Shown here: piece by piece, positions 15,634 through 22,391 of the stretch
Layout of the letters: each line of letters begins with the position of its first letter
How positions within the stretch are numbered: the stretch's first letter is position 1
From: Firmicutes bacterium UBA5227
Lineage (GTDB): Bacteria > Bacillota > Clostridia > Tissierellales > Sedimentibacteraceae
Assembly (NCBI GenBank): GCA_002409285.1
Contig: DHUT01000021.1
Coordinates: 1-23,412 of the forward strand
Length of the DNA: 23,412 nt
Reading direction: 5' to 3'
The notes under the pieces: model-generated
What the model was told of the DNA's origin: nothing
The model's input: the letters and a program-made list of their open reading frames with translations, nothing else
The model's database searches: none
Position numbers and translations under genes: made by a program

Positions 15634-15660
15634 AATAATTCAAAGTTATTTTACTTTTTT
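15626..15660 (+). terminator. Intrinsic terminator overlapping the csrA stop
   Basis: A perfect 13-bp stem (15626-15638 with 15646-15658) with a TTCAAAG loop and a T-rich 3' side. The left arm contains the csrA stop codon. It closes the flgM-csrA operon and insulates it from the flgB leader. Confidence 0.92.
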
Positions 15661-15742
15661 TTATGCACTTTTTTAACACCAATATAATTAATTTGGATAA
15701 TTGTGGGTGTCAATATAAAATGAATCCTTGGAATAATCGGCA

Positions 15743-15797
15743 AATGCATTTTACAAATATAATAAACATTCAAAATGCGTATAATTTATCACGCATT
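15743..15797. promoter_or_regulatory. Cluster of AATGC half-sites upstream of the flgB promoter
   Basis: AATGCGT (15774-15780) and ACGCATT (15791-15797) form a perfect 7-bp dyad around a 10-base spacer. A self-palindromic AATGCATT lies at 15743-15750. The dyad ends about 40 bases before the -35 box, so it could be an operator for a dimeric regulator. No known consensus is recognised. The rest of 15661-15830 shows no gene. Confidence 0.35.
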
Positions 15798-15835
15798 GAC
15801 TAAAAAATTTTTTTATCATATTTTGTCAAAAAAGC

Positions 15836-15864
15836 TTGCAATTTGTAATAGATTCAATTATAAT
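15836..15864 (+). promoter_or_regulatory. Sigma-A-type promoter of the flgB operon
   Basis: TTGCAA (15836-15841) and TATAAT (15859-15864) are 17 bases apart. The start would be near 15871, placing the whole riboswitch aptamer in the leader RNA. A housekeeping-type promoter fits an early (class I/II) flagellar operon. Confidence 0.8.
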
Positions 15865-15891
15865 ACATTTGTGTTAATAATATATTAATAT

Positions 15892-15978
15892 TTGATTAAA
15901 AAAGGTAAAACTGTCGAAAGGCAGTGACACAAAACTATAGGGCCTAAGGTAATTGCTATGGCAGCCAGTTGCCATCGA
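15892..15978 (+). promoter_or_regulatory. Cyclic-di-GMP-I (GEMM-I) riboswitch aptamer
   Basis: The core motifs appear in order. GGTAAA (15904-15909) carries the G expected to contact the ligand. CTGTC-GAAA-GGCAG (15911-15924) is a 5-bp hairpin with a GNRA tetraloop. Next come GACAC and an A-run (15926-15934). CCTAAG (15943-15948) and TATGG (15957-15961) form the canonical 11-nt tetraloop receptor in the second hairpin. GTTGCC (15968-15973) supplies the 3' ligand-contacting C. A weak closing helix may form between 15892-15896 and 15974-15978. The GAAA loop facing this receptor is the signature of GEMM-I. It lies between promoter and flgB, as in Clostridioides difficile, where an equivalent element switches the flgB operon off at high cyclic di-GMP. 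Confidence 0.94.
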
Positions 15979-16026
15979 TAAGTTTATATATTTTACAATA
16001 TATAATTTATTATGCGTGTGGCAACT
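15967..16026 (+). promoter_or_regulatory. Antiterminator of the flgB riboswitch
   Basis: AGTTGCCA (15967-15974), the 3' edge of the aptamer, is perfectly complementary to TGGCAACT (16019-16026), the 5' arm of the downstream terminator. Between them TTATATATT/AATATATAA (15984-15992 and 15997-16005) forms a 9-bp hairpin that brings the two together. Ligand binding holds the first strand in the aptamer and should free the terminator. Confidence 0.8.
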
Positions 16027-16046
16027 TATAAAGTTGTATTTTTTTT
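16021..16046 (+). terminator. Riboswitch-controlled intrinsic terminator before flgB
   Basis: GCAACTT (16021-16027) pairs with AAGTTGT (16031-16037), one G-U pair, around an ATA loop; eight T follow after one A. The left arm is shared with the antiterminator, so the hairpin should form only when cyclic di-GMP is bound. Confidence 0.88.
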
Positions 16047-16072
16047 ACCGATTTTTTGCATAGGGGGATAAA

Positions 16073-16462
16073 ATGAAAATCATCGAAAGTACTAATCTAA
16101 ACTTACTTAACAAAGGCCTGGACGGGCTTTGGCTCAGACAGCAGGTCACCATGGAAAACATTGCAAACTACTCCACACCCGGATATAAAAGCAAATTTGT
16201 CGATTTTGAAAACATCTTAAGGGCAAATTTAGATAATACCGGTAAAAACACCAAGGCAGAAATTAACGAACAAATAGACTCCGGCAATATTATAATCCGA
16301 GAAAATGAAAACCTATCTTTGAGGCTTGACGGAAACAACGTTGACTTAGAAAAAGAAAACTTGCAGTTAGCAAAGACACAGCTTCAATACATGTACACCG
16401 TATCAGAAATGAATTCTTATTTTTCCAAGCTAAAATCAGTAATATCCGAAGGGAAAAAGTAA
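16073..16462 (+). CDS. flgB: Flagellar proximal rod protein FlgB
   Basis: A 129-residue axial rod protein exported through the flagellar apparatus. The N-terminal segment (residues 10-35) ends in MENIANYSTPGYKSK, the rod-family D0 pattern ENIAN.xTPGYK. The C-terminal helix (LQLAKTQLQYMYTVSEMNSY) is its coiled partner. The protein is slightly short but within the family range. AGGGGG precedes ATG 16073. It is the first gene behind the cyclic-di-GMP riboswitch and terminator, so it and everything downstream share that control. flgC starts 15 bases after its stop. Confidence 0.95.
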   Translation: MKIIESTNLNLLNKGLDGLWLRQQVTMENIANYSTPGYKSKFVDFENILRANLDNTGKNTKAEINEQIDSGNIIIRENENLSLRLDGNNVDLEKENLQLAKTQLQYMYTVSEMNSYFSKLKSVISEGKK

Positions 16463-16477
16463 TTAAGGAGGTATAAT

Positions 16478-16912
16478 ATGTTTTTTTTACAATCACTTAA
16501 TATAAGCGGTTCAGGTCTTACAGCTCAAAGATTTAGAATGGATGTAATATCAGAGAATATCGCAAATCAAGATACCACAAGGACTGAAAATGGGGGACCC
16601 TACAGAAGAAAAATGGTTGTTCTGTCTTCAGCACCAAACAATTTTAAAAATAAACTGATAAAAAGTATCAGCGATTATGAGGCAGGCGGAGTGGAGGTTT
16701 CGGACATAATTGAGGATGAAACTGAATTTAAGCTTGTATACAATCCACAGCATCCTGATGCGGATGAAAACGGATATGTAAATATGCCAAATGTAGATAC
16801 GCTGAAAGAAACTGTGGATATGATGGAAGCCTACAGGGCATACCAGGCAAACATAACCGCACTTAACACAACCAAGCAGATGGCGCTGAAAGCTTTGGAA
16901 ATCGGGAGGTAG
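16478..16912 (+). CDS. flgC: Flagellar rod protein FlgC
   Basis: A 144-residue proximal rod protein. It opens with the rod/hook pattern SLNISGSGLTAQRFRMDVIS followed by ENIANQDTTRTENGGPYRRK. The segment PDADENGYVNMPNV, then ETVDMMEAYRAYQANITALN, near the C-terminus is diagnostic for FlgC. Length is normal. AAGGAGG precedes ATG 16478. It lies between flgB and fliE, the standard order; fliE begins one base after its stop. Confidence 0.96.
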   Translation: MFFLQSLNISGSGLTAQRFRMDVISENIANQDTTRTENGGPYRRKMVVLSSAPNNFKNKLIKSISDYEAGGVEVSDIIEDETEFKLVYNPQHPDADENGYVNMPNVDTLKETVDMMEAYRAYQANITALNTTKQMALKALEIGR

Positions 16913-16913
16913 T

Positions 16914-17216
16914 ATGTTTATTGAACCTATTCAGCCAATAAAAGGAATTAATCAACTCAATGAAATTGATAAGACATCAGGAGAAAGCAAAAATAATCTT
17001 TCGTTCAAATCAATATTTGGCAATGCCCTGAATGACTACTTAGAGTCTGAGGCAAAGGTTGATGAAGATATTTACAAGCTTTCTACAGGACAAAGTGATG
17101 ACCTGCACAACCTGATGATAAATGCACAAAAAGCTGAAGTATCCCTGGATTTGGTTATACAGCTTAGAAATAAAGCTTTAGACGCTTATAATGAAATAAT
17201 GCGTATGGGAATTTAA
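16914..17216 (+). CDS. fliE: Flagellar hook-basal body adapter FliE
   Basis: A 100-residue protein that joins the MS ring (FliF) to the rod. The C-terminal half is the recognisable part: SFKSIFGNALNDY, then DLHNLMINAQKAEVSLDLVI and QLRNKALDAYNEIMRMGI, which matches the family ending. The N-terminal 25 residues are variable. GGGAGG lies at the end of flgC just ahead of ATG 16914. Only one base separates it from the flgC stop, so translation is coupled. Confidence 0.94.
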   Translation: MFIEPIQPIKGINQLNEIDKTSGESKNNLSFKSIFGNALNDYLESEAKVDEDIYKLSTGQSDDLHNLMINAQKAEVSLDLVIQLRNKALDAYNEIMRMGI

Positions 17217-17244
17217 ATATACGTACATAATTTAGGAGCTATAA

Positions 17245-18813
17245 ATGGCAGAGCAATTTAAAAACATTTGGAAAAGTATAACAGAGTTTTGGGGAAAATT
17301 AAGCAGCAGAACAAAAAAGCTTGCTATAGGCGGAATGGCTGCCATAGTAGTGGTAGCGGTAATTTTGACAATCATATTAAATAAAAAAGAATATGTAGCC
17401 CTTTTCAGCGGTCTGGATGAAAAAGAAACAGCAGAAGTAATGAAGCAGCTTCAGGAAAGCGACGTTGATTACAAATATGAAAGCGACGGAACCATACTGA
17501 TACCCGAGGAACAGGAAAATGCTTTAAGAATGAAGCTGGCTCAGTCAGGACATCCCCGTACCGGTACAAATTACGATGTGTTCACCCAGAATATTGACTT
17601 CATGACCACTGATTACGAAAAGAGACAATATGAAATATTTCAGCTTCAGGAAAGACTTCAGGATTCAATAGAAACAATTTCCGGCGTGAGGGAAGCCATT
17701 GTGACAATCAATGTTCCGGATGAAAAGAAATTTGCCTGGGAGACTGAAAAAGAGGAATCCTCCGCATCGGTTAAAATTAATCTGACAAACGGGTATACCC
17801 TTTCCCCCACGCAGACAAGCGGAATAATGCAGCTTGTGGTAAAAAGTATAGAGGGTCTGAAGGAAGATAATGTGGCAATTATTGATACAGACGGAAACAG
17901 TCTTATTGCAAGCGATGAGCTGAAGCAGACAAATACAATTAAACTAAAACTTGAAGTGGAAAAAGAATTTGAGGAAGAAACTATAGCAGAAGTATCTGAA
18001 TTTCTGGCAAAAATTTACGGTCCGGAAAATATTAAGGTTTCTGCAAAATGCACTATTAATTTTGATAAAAAAATAAGCGAGATGCTTCAGTATATTCCTG
18101 ATGAAGAAACAAAACAGGGAGTTCCCGGTGAAACAAAAAACGAAAGAGAGATAACCGGACCGGGAGAAACCGTCGGAGGAGTAGCAGGAACAGAAACAAA
18201 TGCGGAGGTTCCAACTTATCCCGGTGTGGTGATTGAAGGAGACAATATATATTTTCGGGATTCTAATTCCATCAATTACCTGGTGAGCCAGCTGAAAGAA
18301 CAGATAGAGCATAACCCCGGAAAAATAGAAGAACTTACCGTGGCTGCTGTAATCAACAAAGCAAGCATGAGAGATGAGGAGCTGCAGGAGGTAAAAGAAC
18401 TAATTGCTTTCTCTGCAGGGGTTAAGCCTGAGAATGTAGCATTGCACAATTTGATTTTCTATGACCCTGATGCACCTGCAGTGCCCGTTGACAGTCCTAA
18501 TGTTCAGGAGCCGGGAATACAGATGAAAGATATTCTCATTTACGGCGGAATTGCCCTGGCGGTCATAGTAATACTGATAGTTGTTATAAGTATGGTATTG
18601 AGAAAAAGAAAGAAGAAGAAAGCGGAAAAAGAGACTGCAAGTACGCAAGCGGCTGTTACCAATGATTTCTCCTGGGCAGACATACAAGATGAAATAAAGG
18701 TACAAGAAACACAGGAACAGGTTATTAAAAAGCAGTTACAGGAGTTTACCGTATCAAATCCGGAAATTGCAGCCCAGCTTATCAGAACATGGTTAAAGGG
18801 AGAGGATGAATAA
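17245..18813 (+). CDS. fliF: Flagellar MS-ring protein FliF
   Basis: A 522-residue membrane protein that forms the MS ring. TM1 lies at about 26-45 (LAIGGMAAIVVVAVILTIIL). The extracytoplasmic YscJ-like ring-building domains follow, with EYVALFSGLDEKETAEVMKQ and the RTGTNYDVF region. TM2 is at 427-452. The cytoplasmic tail of 70 residues ends in NPEIAAQLIRTWL, the FliG-binding helix. Length matches the family. AGGAG precedes ATG 17245. Its stop overlaps the fliG start by eight bases if ATG 18806 is used. Confidence 0.97.
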   Translation: MAEQFKNIWKSITEFWGKLSSRTKKLAIGGMAAIVVVAVILTIILNKKEYVALFSGLDEKETAEVMKQLQESDVDYKYESDGTILIPEEQENALRMKLAQSGHPRTGTNYDVFTQNIDFMTTDYEKRQYEIFQLQERLQDSIETISGVREAIVTINVPDEKKFAWETEKEESSASVKINLTNGYTLSPTQTSGIMQLVVKSIEGLKEDNVAIIDTDGNSLIASDELKQTNTIKLKLEVEKEFEEETIAEVSEFLAKIYGPENIKVSAKCTINFDKKISEMLQYIPDEETKQGVPGETKNEREITGPGETVGGVAGTETNAEVPTYPGVVIEGDNIYFRDSNSINYLVSQLKEQIEHNPGKIEELTVAAVINKASMRDEELQEVKELIAFSAGVKPENVALHNLIFYDPDAPAVPVDSPNVQEPGIQMKDILIYGGIALAVIVILIVVISMVLRKRKKKKAEKETASTQAAVTNDFSWADIQDEIKVQETQEQVIKKQLQEFTVSNPEIAAQLIRTWLKGEDE

Positions 18814-19822
18814 TATGGCGGGAACTAAATTAACAGGTAAACAAAAAGCCGCAGCAATTATTATTTCTCTTGGTGCGGATGATGCGTCTAAAATATATAA
18901 ATTCCTGAAGAAAGACGAGATTGAACAGCTTACATATGAAATATCCAGGCTGGAGCATTTAAGTCCCCAGGTTATGGAAGATACTCTTAAGGACTTTTAC
19001 GATTTGTGCCTCACGCAAAAAGTAATAACCGAGGGCGGCTTTGAATATGCAAGAAATGTTCTTGAAAAAGCCTTTGGTTCACAGGTTGCGACAAGCCTTT
19101 TAGAGAGAGTTACAAAGACAATGAGAACCAAGTCCTTTGAATTTGTGAGAAAAGCAGATTACAAAAACCTTTTGGCAATCATTCAAAATGAGCATCCCCA
19201 AACAATTGCTCTCATATTGTCCTACGCAAGAGCAGATCAGGCATCAGCAGTAATTGCAGATTTGCCCAAGGAAAAACGTATAGATGTGGTGGAAAGAATT
19301 GCAAAGATGGATCGTACATCTCCTGAAATTGTAAGATATGTGGAGCAGGAGCTGGAAAAGAAGTTTAATTCCATAGTTTCTGTGGATTTTACGGAAATAG
19401 GTGGAATAAACTATGTTGCCGATGTTATGAACAATATGGACAGAGGCAACGAGAAATACATATTTGATGAACTCAACAAGAAGAATGCAAAGCTTGCCGA
19501 TGAAATCAGAATGAGGATGTTTGTATTTGAAGATATTGTAACTATGGACACAATGAGCATACAGAGATTCCTGCGTGAGATTGACAGCAAAGACCTGGTA
19601 TATGCTATCAAGGGTTCAAACAAGGACGTTGCGGATATGTTATTCAGCAATATGTCCACAAAAATGGGAGAAACAATCAAGTCAGAGCTGGAGTACACGC
19701 ACAATGTACGCCTAAGAGATGTAGAAGAAGCTCAGCAAAGAATCGTATCTGTTATCAGGCGTCTTGAAGAAGAAGGAGAGCTGATTATAGCAAAGGGCGG
19801 AAAGGATGATATTATTGTCTGA
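18806..19822 (+). CDS. fliG: Flagellar motor switch protein FliG
   Basis: A 338-residue rotor protein that binds FliF on one side and FliM and the stator on the other. The N-domain starts KLTGKQKAAAIIISLG; the middle domain has the EHPQ motif (NEHPQTIALILSYA, near residue 130); the C-domain carries the stator-facing charged helix (RFLREIDSKDLVYAIKGSNK). Length equals that of Bacillus FliG. ATG 18806 overlaps the fliF stop and has AAAGG six bases upstream; ATG 18815 would give 335 residues and also fits AGAGG nine bases upstream. The start is therefore uncertain by three codons. It overlaps fliH by 17 bases. Confidence 0.96.
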   Translation: MNNMAGTKLTGKQKAAAIIISLGADDASKIYKFLKKDEIEQLTYEISRLEHLSPQVMEDTLKDFYDLCLTQKVITEGGFEYARNVLEKAFGSQVATSLLERVTKTMRTKSFEFVRKADYKNLLAIIQNEHPQTIALILSYARADQASAVIADLPKEKRIDVVERIAKMDRTSPEIVRYVEQELEKKFNSIVSVDFTEIGGINYVADVMNNMDRGNEKYIFDELNKKNAKLADEIRMRMFVFEDIVTMDTMSIQRFLREIDSKDLVYAIKGSNKDVADMLFSNMSTKMGETIKSELEYTHNVRLRDVEEAQQRIVSVIRRLEEEGELIIAKGGKDDIIV

Positions 19823-20591
19823 TATAATTAAGGCTGAATATGTGATTTATGATAATCCGGTTCAGTCAAACAATGACCCAAGAAAATCTGTTGAGCAGGA
19901 AGCTGAAATTTTATGTTCTTTCAGGGAAGACTTATACGAAATATATGACCAGAGAGAAACCATTTTAAAAGAAGCAGAAGAAGAGGCTTTAAGAATAATC
20001 AGCAGTGCAAAAAAGGATGCTGAAAATGAAATAGACCTATGCAAGAAAACAGGCTATGAAGCAGGCTACAATGACGGTATGGAAATAGGAAAAAGCCAGG
20101 GATATAAAGACGGCTATGAAGCAGGAAAAACAGAAATCACAGAAGCACTGCAAGAACAGAATCAATCTGCATTAAATGAAATTGCGCAGATGCTTGAAAA
20201 AATAGAAGCAGAGAAAGAAGCTGTAATTTCTCAATACGAAAAGGATTTAACCAGACTTGCAATTGATATAGCGGAGAAAATTATAAGGCATAAAATTCAT
20301 TCGGAAGACAGCTCTGTTGCAGCAATAATCGAAAGTGCAATAAAGGATTACAGAAATGTTGAATGGGTTAAAATATATATTTCAGACAAGGATGACGCTA
20401 TTGCCATAAGAGCCGACAAAAAGCTGATTAATGAATTAAACAAAATATCCGATGATGTAAAAATAGATGTTTCAGAAGAGCTAAAAGAAGGCAGCGTAAT
20501 AGTAGAAACTCCGGACGGAATAGTGGATGCAGGCATAGATACTCAGCTTAAAAATCTGAAAGAGATGGTACTAAGTAAAAATGCAGTATAG
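19806..20591 (+). CDS. fliH: Flagellar export apparatus stator protein FliH
   Basis: A 261-residue peripheral stalk protein that binds the ATPase FliI. After an acidic N-terminal coiled segment comes an uninterrupted glycine ladder: Gly at 83, 87, 91, 95, 99, 103 and 107, that is six consecutive GxxxG steps. Such repeats are a known peculiarity of FliH. The C-terminal domain (about 140-255) holds LAIDIAEKIIRHKI and the VETPDGIVDAGIDTQLKNLK ending shared with FliH/YscL/V-ATPase E subunits. ATG 19806 overlaps fliG by 17 bases; TTG 19815 is an alternative start with better spacing from GGAAAGG. It overlaps fliI by 11 bases. Confidence 0.92.
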   Translation: MILLSDIIKAEYVIYDNPVQSNNDPRKSVEQEAEILCSFREDLYEIYDQRETILKEAEEEALRIISSAKKDAENEIDLCKKTGYEAGYNDGMEIGKSQGYKDGYEAGKTEITEALQEQNQSALNEIAQMLEKIEAEKEAVISQYEKDLTRLAIDIAEKIIRHKIHSEDSSVAAIIESAIKDYRNVEWVKIYISDKDDAIAIRADKKLINELNKISDDVKIDVSEELKEGSVIVETPDGIVDAGIDTQLKNLKEMVLSKNAV

Positions 20592-21888
20592 TGACAGGTT
20601 CAATAGTATTCAGGAAGTAATTAAAGAAGACCTTTGCACCAACATAGGGAAGGTAAAAAGAATATCGGGAATGATGATTGAAGCAACCGGAAGCAGGTAC
20701 AAAATAGGTGAGATTTGTGAGATAAACACAGATACCGCCGGAAAAACCGTGCGTGCCGAGGTAGTGGGATTCAATGACGGAAGAGTTCTGCTGATGCCCT
20801 ACGAGGACATTAAGGGTATAGGTCTCGGTAACCTGGTAAAATCAACAAAGCATAAGCTTAAAATTCCCGTGGGTGATTTCCTAATAGGCAGGATAGTAGA
20901 TGCCACAGGACAGCCTATAGACGAGGATGAACATTTTACAAGTGACGAATACTGCTATGTGGACAATGAATACATCAATCCTTTGTCAAGACCAAGAATT
21001 GATTCCAGCCTGAGCTTTGGAGTAAAAGCCATAGATGGCTTGCTTACCATAGGCAAGGGACAGCGTATGGGAATATTTTCAGGCAGCGGCGTCGGAAAAA
21101 GTACCTTGATGGGAATGGTAGCCAAGAATGTAAAAGCGGATATTAACGTCATAGCCCTTGTAGGCGAAAGAGGAAGAGAAGTAAGAGAGTTCATAGACAA
21201 GGATCTGGGAGAGGAAGGCTTAAAGCGTTCAGTGCTGGTAATAGCAACCTCAGACCAGCCGGCTATGCTGAGAGTAAAATGCGCACTGGTTGCCACAACC
21301 ATAGCAGAATATTTTAAGGACAAAGGCAAAGATGTGCTCTTGATGATGGATTCTCTTACAAGATTTGCAATGGCTCAGAGAGAAATAGGGCTTGCGACGG
21401 GAGAACCTCCGGTTTCCAGAGGATACACCCCCTCCATCTATGCGGAGCTTCCGAAGCTTCTTGAAAGAAGCGGAAATTTCAGCAAGGGCTCCATAACCGG
21501 AATATATACAGTGCTGGTGGAAGGGGACGATACAAACGAACCCATATCTGATACTGTGAGAGGAATTGTTGACGGACATATAGTCCTGACACGAAAGCTT
21601 GCAAATTCTAACCACTATCCGGCAATCGACATAAATGCAAGCATATCAAGATTGATGGATGACATAGTTGAAAAGGAGCACAGGGACGGTGCCAGGAAAA
21701 TCCGTGATATTTTATCGGTTTATTATGCAAATTATGATTTGATTTCTATAGGAGCATATAAAAAAGGTACAAACCCCAAACTGGATGAAGCAATAAGCAA
21801 GATAGACCAGGTTAATGACTTTTTAACCCAGGGAGTAAACGAAAAAATTACATTTGAAGAAACACTCCAACTGATGAATGAAATATAA
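20581..21888 (+). CDS. fliI: Flagellum-specific ATPase FliI
   Basis: A 435-residue ATPase of the F1-beta/type III secretion family, which energises and orders export of flagellar proteins. Walker A is GSGVGKST (168-175), the GERGREV loop 195-201, Walker B LLMMDSLTR (253-261), and the family motif GEPPVSRGYTPSIY 274-287. The N-terminal beta-barrel (about 20-95) and the C-terminal FliJ-contacting end are complete. It overlaps fliH by 11 bases and has only a weak ribosome binding site, so coupling to fliH is likely. fliJ begins 11 bases after its stop. Confidence 0.97.
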   Translation: MQYSDRFNSIQEVIKEDLCTNIGKVKRISGMMIEATGSRYKIGEICEINTDTAGKTVRAEVVGFNDGRVLLMPYEDIKGIGLGNLVKSTKHKLKIPVGDFLIGRIVDATGQPIDEDEHFTSDEYCYVDNEYINPLSRPRIDSSLSFGVKAIDGLLTIGKGQRMGIFSGSGVGKSTLMGMVAKNVKADINVIALVGERGREVREFIDKDLGEEGLKRSVLVIATSDQPAMLRVKCALVATTIAEYFKDKGKDVLLMMDSLTRFAMAQREIGLATGEPPVSRGYTPSIYAELPKLLERSGNFSKGSITGIYTVLVEGDDTNEPISDTVRGIVDGHIVLTRKLANSNHYPAIDINASISRLMDDIVEKEHRDGARKIRDILSVYYANYDLISIGAYKKGTNPKLDEAISKIDQVNDFLTQGVNEKITFEETLQLMNEI

Positions 21889-21899
21889 AGAGGTGCAGT

Positions 21900-22352
21900 A
21901 TGAAAAAATTCAACTTTTCGTTGCAGAAGGTTCTGGAAATCAAGGAGCAGTTATTAGATAATTTTAAGATTGAGCTTGGAAGCTTAAATAATGATTTAAA
22001 AAACATAGATGCAGCTATAGACAATCTGAAGCGTCAGTTCAGAGATATAAATCAGGAGTTTGTTAATAAATCACGCATATCCATATCTGTAGGGGAAATG
22101 ACCTACTACAAGCTGCTTATGGAAAGTGTTTTTAAACAAATTGAAGTGAAAGAAGAAGAAAAGCAGGAAATCCTCAGGAAGATAGAAGCTAAAAGGCAGG
22201 AAATAGTAAACATGAACAAGGAAATTTCCAGCCTTGAAAAGCTCAAAGAAAAGGAATTGGAAAAACACAACAGGGCAGTTGAAAAGAGTGAAGAAATTTT
22301 CATTGAAGAGTTTGTTTCCAACAAAAGCATGACAAAAAAATATGCAGTATAA
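21900..22352 (+). CDS. fliJ: Flagellar export protein FliJ
   Basis: A 150-residue, almost entirely helical protein, matching FliJ, which inserts into the FliI hexamer like the gamma subunit of F1 ATPase and helps recycle export chaperones. The opening MKKFNFSLQKVLEIKEQLLD is the family pattern. A long antiparallel coiled coil rich in Lys and Glu covers about 10-140, with no catalytic motif. AGAGGTG precedes ATG 21900. Identification rests on fold pattern and on position directly after fliI. Confidence 0.92.
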   Translation: MKKFNFSLQKVLEIKEQLLDNFKIELGSLNNDLKNIDAAIDNLKRQFRDINQEFVNKSRISISVGEMTYYKLLMESVFKQIEVKEEEKQEILRKIEAKRQEIVNMNKEISSLEKLKEKELEKHNRAVEKSEEIFIEEFVSNKSMTKKYAV

Positions 22353-22391
22353 TAACAATTAATACAATTAACATTGAAAGGAGGTGAGAAA

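Noticed and set aside
15796..15824. TTGACT with TATTTT as a second flgB promoter
   Set aside because: The -10 box is poor and the downstream TTGCAA/TATAAT pair with 17-base spacing is much better; the TTGACT overlaps the dyad.
16029..16054. A second sigma-D-like box, TAAA then ACCGATTT, just before flgB
   Set aside because: The spacing is 14 rather than 15, the -10 box has two mismatches, and transcription would start at the ribosome binding site. It overlaps the riboswitch terminator, which explains the T-rich sequence.
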